A stretch of 16,134 bases of DNA, from the NCBI GenBank assembly GCA_012841735.1, contig DUUE01000106.1, positions 1 to 16,134 on the forward strand. Reading direction: 5' to 3'. Source of the DNA: Bacillota bacterium. Lineage in GTDB: Bacteria; Bacillota; Dethiobacteria; Dethiobacterales; Dethiobacteraceae. Under the pieces are notes generated by a model. The model saw only the letters and a program-made list of their open reading frames with translations. It had not been told where the DNA came from and made no database searches. Below, one piece after another: positions 12,032 to 16,134 of this stretch (the first letter of the stretch is position 1; each line of letters starts with the position of its first letter). The translations under genes and the position numbers were made by a program.

Positions 12032-13825
12032 TTAAAACGGGCTGGTGTAAATTATTTTTACTTCTATGGTCGCAATCATATTCCAGATTGCCAGGGAGCC
12101 GAAAATAACCAGGACTAGCAGGATGTCAAAATCCAGGTTGGTGAAATTGACAAAATGAAAGAATTCAGATTTCCCGGGGCGGTAGTCCACCTGCTGGAAA
12201 AGGCGGAAGTAAATCCGGTAAAAGAATGTGGCAAGCCTCCTCAGGAGATTTTGTACCCCACCGACAGTTGCCTGCACCGTATAAACTATTCCTACCCCCA
12301 CCGCCTTCAGGATGCGGCCGCTCCGGCGGACAGCCGCAGTGACCCATTCCGGGGCATGGATTCCCCTGATTAAAACATCTTTGCCCAGGATGAAGAGAAT
12401 AAGGGCAATTCCGATCAGCAGCAGTGCCATTAAAACCCCGGTCGTATCATATACATGCAGGCTGGTGTGCTGCGGCAGCAGTCCGGCTGCAGCCTGTGGG
12501 TAAACCCCGAAACAAAGGCAGCCGGCTGCAGTAATCAGGATTGCCAGGAGCATGGCGGGCGCCGGCCTCTGTATTACACGTGCCCTGCCCCTGATAAAAC
12601 CAAACCAGATAAATTTCATGAATGAAAGAGCCGTCCCCACACTGGCGGCCAGCAGGAAAAACTCCACCGGCTGAATGCCATGGGCGGCATGTTTAATCAG
12701 GTGTTTACTCACATAACCGTTAAACAACGGTGTCCCGGCAATGGCCAGTGCCCCCACCAGGGCACCGGCAAAAACCAGCGGCATTTTTCGCCACAACGGG
12801 ATGCCGCTTTCTTCTTCCGGAGGGCTGCTGAGGCGGTGCAGGTCTTCAGTACCCGTTGCCTGTAACACAGCCCCGGCGCACATAAAAAGCAACGACTTAT
12901 ACAGCATATTATTTACCATGTGCAGCAGGGCACCGTCCAGGCCGCCGTGTGCACCCAGACCAATCCCTGCCACCATATACCCCACCTGGCTGACAATATG
13001 CACAGAAAGCAGCCGGCGGAGATTATGCTGTAGCAGGGCATAACTGACGGCAATAATGGCCATCAGGGCGCCCATCATGGCCAGAAAGTCCGAGGGAGGC
13101 AGGATCCTTGCCAAACCATAGACTCCCGCTTTGGTGCAAAGGGCCGCCAGCAGGACACTGGCAGTATGTGAAGCGGCGGGATAACCCCAGAAAACCCAGA
13201 CACAAAAAGGCAAAAAGGCGGCTTTCATGCCAATGCCAAAGAGAAAAAACGGCAAGCCGGCCGCCGGGGCGGTCAGGGCAAAAGAACCTGAGACATGATA
13301 ATGCAGGATTATGCCCACCGTCAGCGAAAGACCTCCCAGCAGCTGCAGGAAAAATACACGGTAAGCCATGCGAACGGCGTGTGTCGTTCCTTTGAGATAA
13401 ATTAACAGCACGGAAGAAACAGTCAGGAGTTCCCAGAAGAACAGGAAAGTCAGGAAATTATCTGCCAGGGCAATGCCTGATGCTGCCGCCAGGGCAAGCA
13501 GGGAGATTGCCTGTTCTGTGGCTGAGGCCGTCTGCAGACCGAAGAGTAAGCCCAGAGACAGGGCGAGGGTAAAGGCAAAGAGAGCAATCCGCCCCACAGG
13601 CTGCAGGGCAAAGGAGAGAAAATTAATACCGCTTTCCTGCGCAAAAACAGTTGCCAGTAGTGTAAACGGTTCTGAACCGCCGCCCCCGGCAAGCAACCAG
13701 ATGCTGAAAAGGAAAATTATCGCCAGGGTTGCAGCAAGCAATACACGCCGGGCACGAGCCGGGACGATCAGCGCAAGCAGGGCGGCAACCACAGGCAAGG
13801 ACACGGGCAGCAATAAAATATTCAT
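12032..13825 (-). CDS. D2: divergent antiporter subunit with C-terminal extension
   Basis: I choose the ATG at 13825 (597 residues), because GAGGTGG lies 6 bases upstream; an ATG 15 bases earlier has no good ribosome binding site. The core has E132 in LFFWELLTVSSVLLIY, K201 in GIGMKAAFLPF, K232 in ALCTKAGVYGLAR, K310 in NNMLYKSLLFMCAGAV and K374 in GYVSKHLI, so the main ion-path residues are kept. It differs from its neighbours in the TM7 loop (FCVWVFWGYPAASHT instead of LHxWLPxA) and in having NN instead of NH before K310. A C-terminal extension of roughly 115 residues (about 485-597) ends with VDYRP (546-550), NLD (563-565) and a final membrane helix, matching the end of D6. It follows D1 by 23 bases and precedes the intergenic control region. 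Confidence 0.85.
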   Translation of the reverse strand: MNILLLPVSLPVVAALLALIVPARARRVLLAATLAIIFLFSIWLLAGGGGSEPFTLLATVFAQESGINFLSFALQPVGRIALFAFTLALSLGLLFGLQTASATEQAISLLALAAASGIALADNFLTFLFFWELLTVSSVLLIYLKGTTHAVRMAYRVFFLQLLGGLSLTVGIILHYHVSGSFALTAPAAGLPFFLFGIGMKAAFLPFCVWVFWGYPAASHTASVLLAALCTKAGVYGLARILPPSDFLAMMGALMAIIAVSYALLQHNLRRLLSVHIVSQVGYMVAGIGLGAHGGLDGALLHMVNNMLYKSLLFMCAGAVLQATGTEDLHRLSSPPEEESGIPLWRKMPLVFAGALVGALAIAGTPLFNGYVSKHLIKHAAHGIQPVEFFLLAASVGTALSFMKFIWFGFIRGRARVIQRPAPAMLLAILITAAGCLCFGVYPQAAAGLLPQHTSLHVYDTTGVLMALLLIGIALILFILGKDVLIRGIHAPEWVTAAVRRSGRILKAVGVGIVYTVQATVGGVQNLLRRLATFFYRIYFRLFQQVDYRPGKSEFFHFVNFTNLDFDILLVLVIFGSLAIWNMIATIEVKIIYTSPF

Positions 13826-13848
13826 TTCTTTCCACCTCATCCCAGAAT

Positions 13849-15318
13849 TTAAATACCGAACACCTGGCCGGCCACCAGGCGTGCCAAGGCCACGGTTGTA
13901 TCCGGTTTTATACCCAGAACCAGACAGACGGCTGCCAGCAGGATAACGGGCAGCAGCATGGCAAGGGGGGCCTCATGCCCTTGCGGCTTTTCAAAACTGC
14001 CCTCGCGAAAGAAAGCAGCCACTACAATGGGGAGGAAATAGGCGGCATTAAGTACTGCACTGGTTACTAAAATCACAATCACAGCCGGCAAATCGGCTTC
14101 CATGCCGCCTTTAAGCAGATACATTTTGGCAATAAAACCGTTGAGCGGCATGATACCGATCATGCCCACGCTGCCAAGGGCAAAGGCAAGCATGGTCAGC
14201 GGCATGCGCCGGCCCACACCGTTTAGTTCACTGATCCTTTTTTTGCCTGTCACGGTGATAATGGCACCGGCGCAAAAGAAAAGTGTAATCTTAATCAGGG
14301 CATGATTAATTAAATGCAGTACACTCCCCGTAAGCCCCGAGGCTGTCAGGAGCCCGGCACCGAGGACAATATAGCTTAACTGGCTGATGGTGGAATATGC
14401 CAGGCGTTTTTTCAGCACATCCTGTCTCAGGGCCAACAGAGACGCAGCAATAATGGTAATGCCCGCCAGTACAAGTGCAACATGCGCCACCCCCAGCTCC
14501 TGCAGGGCGGCAGGGCCGAACACCATAAACATCACCCGCAGAATGCCAAAGACGCCTGATTTCACCACAGCAACGGCATGCAGCAGAGCGCTGACCGGTG
14601 TGGGGGCTGCCATGGCGGCAGGTAGCCAGGCATGCAACGGCATAATGGCGGCTTTCACCCCGAAACCAAACAGGAAACATAAAAAGACAACCTGCAGGTA
14701 ACGCACCGTTTCCGGCGTGACAACAAGTATACCGCCGGTAGCAAAGGCAAGGGAACCTGATGCTCCCAGTGTCATGACAATTGCCAGCAGAATAAGCCCG
14801 GCACCGACAAAACTGTATTTAATATAACGTTTGCCGGCCTCCTGCGCCTCACTGCCGCCTTCATGAATGACCAGCGGGTAGGTAAAAAGTGTCAGGAACT
14901 CATAAAAAAGATACAATGTGACCATATTGGCTGCACAGGCTATCCCCATTGTGGCACCCAACGACAGGATATAAAAACAAAAATATCTCCGCCTGTTGTG
15001 CCCATGCGCCATGTAACCGGTGGAATAGAGGGTGGAGAATACCCATAGTACGGCAGCCAGGGCGGCAAAAATGGCCCCCAGTGCATCCAGACTGAGAGCA
15101 ATCTCCACCCCCGGCATCAATTCGGTTAAGCGTACAGCCGGCATATCCCCGGCAAGGACACGGACAAACAAAACGACCACGGCGGCGGCTGTCACCAGCG
15201 TTGTACCCACAGCCGTCCGGTTGCGCAATTTATCCGCCTGCTCGGGGAACAGCAGCGAAAAAAGCGCACCCAGTAAAGGACAAACAATTGCTACCAGTAA
15301 AAGCAGCGGGTTGGACAT
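13849..15318 (-). CDS. D1: MnhD-like antiporter subunit
   Basis: The 489-residue protein is a canonical MrpD/MbhH-type subunit. It shows E140 in LYLFYEFLTLFTYPLVIHE, K222 in GFGVKAAIMPLHAWLPAAM, H247/K253 in LLHAVAVVKSGVFGILR, H335/H339/K343 in LHLINHALIKITLFFCAGAI, and K398 in GFIAKMYLL. In Mrp and Mbh complexes these residues form the central hydrophilic axis for proton or cation passage. It is the close paralog of D3, which heads the second block. Start: ATG at 15318 with AGGAG about 10 bases upstream. It follows the MbhE-like gene after 35 bases with no room for MnhB or MnhC genes, which usually sit at this point. Confidence 0.9.
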   Translation of the reverse strand: MSNPLLLLVAIVCPLLGALFSLLFPEQADKLRNRTAVGTTLVTAAAVVVLFVRVLAGDMPAVRLTELMPGVEIALSLDALGAIFAALAAVLWVFSTLYSTGYMAHGHNRRRYFCFYILSLGATMGIACAANMVTLYLFYEFLTLFTYPLVIHEGGSEAQEAGKRYIKYSFVGAGLILLAIVMTLGASGSLAFATGGILVVTPETVRYLQVVFLCFLFGFGVKAAIMPLHAWLPAAMAAPTPVSALLHAVAVVKSGVFGILRVMFMVFGPAALQELGVAHVALVLAGITIIAASLLALRQDVLKKRLAYSTISQLSYIVLGAGLLTASGLTGSVLHLINHALIKITLFFCAGAIITVTGKKRISELNGVGRRMPLTMLAFALGSVGMIGIMPLNGFIAKMYLLKGGMEADLPAVIVILVTSAVLNAAYFLPIVVAAFFREGSFEKPQGHEAPLAMLLPVILLAAVCLVLGIKPDTTVALARLVAGQVFGI

Positions 15319-15353
15319 TTTTACCCACTCCTGTTTTATTTTTTCTGAAAAAA

Positions 15354-15671
15354 TTAATGTATTTTAGTCTCATGATGATGGTGCTCGACGGGCAGCACGC
15401 TTTTGATTGTCAGGAAAATGGCTATTACTGCCGAAAACAGTACAGTGATTTCGTAGAGTGTATCATAACCGCGGTAGATAACAACAATGTTGGAAACCAG
15501 GTTATGCCCGCCCGTTTCTTCCAGACCTTTATCAAGGTAACGTGCAATCACTTCGTTATTGGCCGGCACATCCCGTGATCCGTAAAGCGGCATTTCACTG
15601 ATAGTCATCAGCAGCATGAAAGCAATCATCAACAAAAGCAGGACAATAACCAGGTTATATAAGGCTCTCAA
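15354..15671 (-). CDS. MbhE-like small subunit (MrpA C-terminal domain type)
   Basis: The 105-residue protein has an N-terminal membrane helix (about 5-23), an extracytoplasmic-type loop, and a second helix (about 74-93). The segment ETGGHNLVSNIVVIYRGYDT followed by LYEITVLFSA (52-81) matches the MbhE / MrpA C-terminal domain signature, including the conserved N57, R67, D70 and E74. In canonical Mrp this domain is fused to the end of MrpA; as a separate gene it resembles Mbh-type and split Mrp operons. Start: TTG at 15671 with GGGGG 8 bases upstream, three bases after the previous stop, so translation is coupled. The C-terminus carries an EHHHHE run (96-101) of unknown meaning. Confidence 0.85.
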   Translation of the reverse strand: MRALYNLVIVLLLLMIAFMLLMTISEMPLYGSRDVPANNEVIARYLDKGLEETGGHNLVSNIVVIYRGYDTLYEITVLFSAVIAIFLTIKSVLPVEHHHHETKIH

Positions 15672-15674
15672 CTG

Positions 15675-15914
15675 CTACGCCCCCTTCTTTCTGGTACGCA
15701 TCACAACGGCAACCATGAGGACGGTACTGCCCACACCCACCGCCGCTTCCGTTATGGCAATATCAGGTGCATTGAAATTCTCCCACAAAAGCGCCATGAC
15801 CAGGGAAAAGGCACCGAAAATAATCACAGCATACAGCAGACTGCGGGTAAAAACAACACTCAGGGCCGCTGCAATTAAAAATGTCAGCAGAATAAAAACC
15901 AACCAGTCAGGCAT
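15675..15914 (-). CDS. MbhD-like subunit (DUF4040)
   Basis: This 79-residue protein has three membrane helices and the family motif NAPDIAITEAAVGVG (48-62), with D51 and E56 as the conserved acidic residues. The MbhD domain is found at the end of MrpA or as a separate subunit in Mbh-type complexes, where it lies in the membrane near the site of ion handling. The ATG at 15914 overlaps the end of the MnhG-like gene by 8 bases, and an AAGGAGG precedes it. The order MnhG-MbhD-MbhE follows the Mbh/Mrp standard. Length is normal for the stand-alone form. Confidence 0.88.
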   Translation of the reverse strand: MPDWLVFILLTFLIAAALSVVFTRSLLYAVIIFGAFSLVMALLWENFNAPDIAITEAAVGVGSTVLMVAVVMRTRKKGA

Positions 15915-16134
15915 GCAGATCCTCCTTCCGTGTTATCTCTTTACCCGGATAAGGCGTCTCGTAACAGTCCCGGAAAAAAGTTCCCGGATAAAGATGTTCA
16001 TCGCGCAGATATGATATATGGCCGATGGTATGGCTGACCACAGGGTTGATGTTCCACATGCAGACACCGATCAGAATCAGTTTGATGATGACATTGTAGT
16101 TGTCCATCTGCAGGATCATCCCCAGGAGGATCAG
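15907..16134 (-). CDS. mnhG: MnhG-like (PhaG) subunit, C-terminal part (5' end outside window)
   Basis: The frame is open from the right edge to a TGA at 15907-15909, showing 75 residues. The visible part begins in a hydrophobic helix (LILLGMILQ), followed by a second helix (KLILIGVCMWNINPVVSHTIGH) whose NPVVSHTIGH end matches the MnhG C-terminal (T/N)PVxxHxIxR segment. A soluble tail of about 30 residues (YLRDEHLYPG...KEDLHA) is longer than in many MnhG proteins. An ATG at 16119 exists but lies within the first helix, so the gene clearly continues beyond the window. MnhG is one of the three small Mrp subunits (E, F, G) that assemble at one end of the complex. MnhE and MnhF genes are expected just upstream. 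Confidence 0.75.
   Translation of the reverse strand: MILLGMILQMDNYNVIIKLILIGVCMWNINPVVSHTIGHISYLRDEHLYPGTFFRDCYETPYPGKEITRKEDLHA

Noticed and set aside
13826..13840. Upstream ATG for D2 adding five residues
   Set aside because: GAGGTGG lies between the two ATGs and is correctly spaced for the ATG at 13825; the earlier ATG has only a weak purine stretch.
4955..15318. Annotation as respiratory complex I (NuoL/M/N)
   Set aside because: Sequence similarity to NuoL/M/N is real, but the neighbouring MnhG, MbhD and MbhE subunits and the absence of Nuo electron-transfer subunits in the window point to the Mrp/Mbh class. A hydrogenase or other redox module beyond the right edge cannot be excluded.

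Overview
The window reads as chromosomal DNA from an anaerobic, probably Clostridia-like or Negativicutes-like member of the Bacillota. The reasons are strong purine-rich ribosome binding sites before nearly every gene, several rho-independent terminators, tight operons, some TTG starts, and a large Mrp/Mbh-type membrane module typical of anaerobes. The lineage is an inference; no rRNA or housekeeping marker is present.

Left part, + strand (1-2303): the C-terminal part of a coiled-coil protein of unknown function; a secreted CAP-domain (YkwD-like) protein closed by a very good terminator; and a family 4 glycosyltransferase whose Shine-Dalgarno can pair with an upstream arm. A 404-base stretch (2304-2707) follows. 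It holds a consensus promoter, a possible attenuator, a tiny Cys-containing ORF (possible relic of a ferredoxin:thioredoxin reductase C-terminus) and a terminator.

Middle, + strand (2708-4856): a two-gene operon encoding a duplicated DUF1538 membrane protein and a soluble protein with two tandem PII-like domains. The 11-base overlap suggests a transporter or channel controlled by a dedicated PII-like sensor. It ends at a strong, apparently bidirectional terminator facing the next operon.

Right two thirds, - strand (4955-16134, running off the right edge): an expanded Mrp/Mbh-like cation/proton antiporter locus. In transcription order it has the end of an MnhG-like subunit, an MbhD-like (DUF4040) subunit, an MbhE-like subunit, and then six consecutive MnhD/MnhA/NuoL-M-N-like antiporter subunits (called D1 to D6 here). 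An intergenic region at 11766-12031 splits them into D1-D2 and D3-D6. It carries a terminator-like inverted repeat, tandem promoters with TATAAT boxes, and an 18-bp palindrome resembling a Rex or Crp/Fnr-type operator. Both blocks start with closely related subunits (D1, D3) and end with a long subunit (D2, D6) carrying the same C-terminal motif, VDYxP-x12-NLD. No MnhB-like or MnhC/NuoK-like subunit lies where Mrp and Mbh operons normally have them, and no hydrogenase or quinone/NADH module is visible here.

The most noteworthy content is this six-antiporter locus with its internal, possibly redox-responsive promoter. The DUF1538/PII-like pair next to it is the second.
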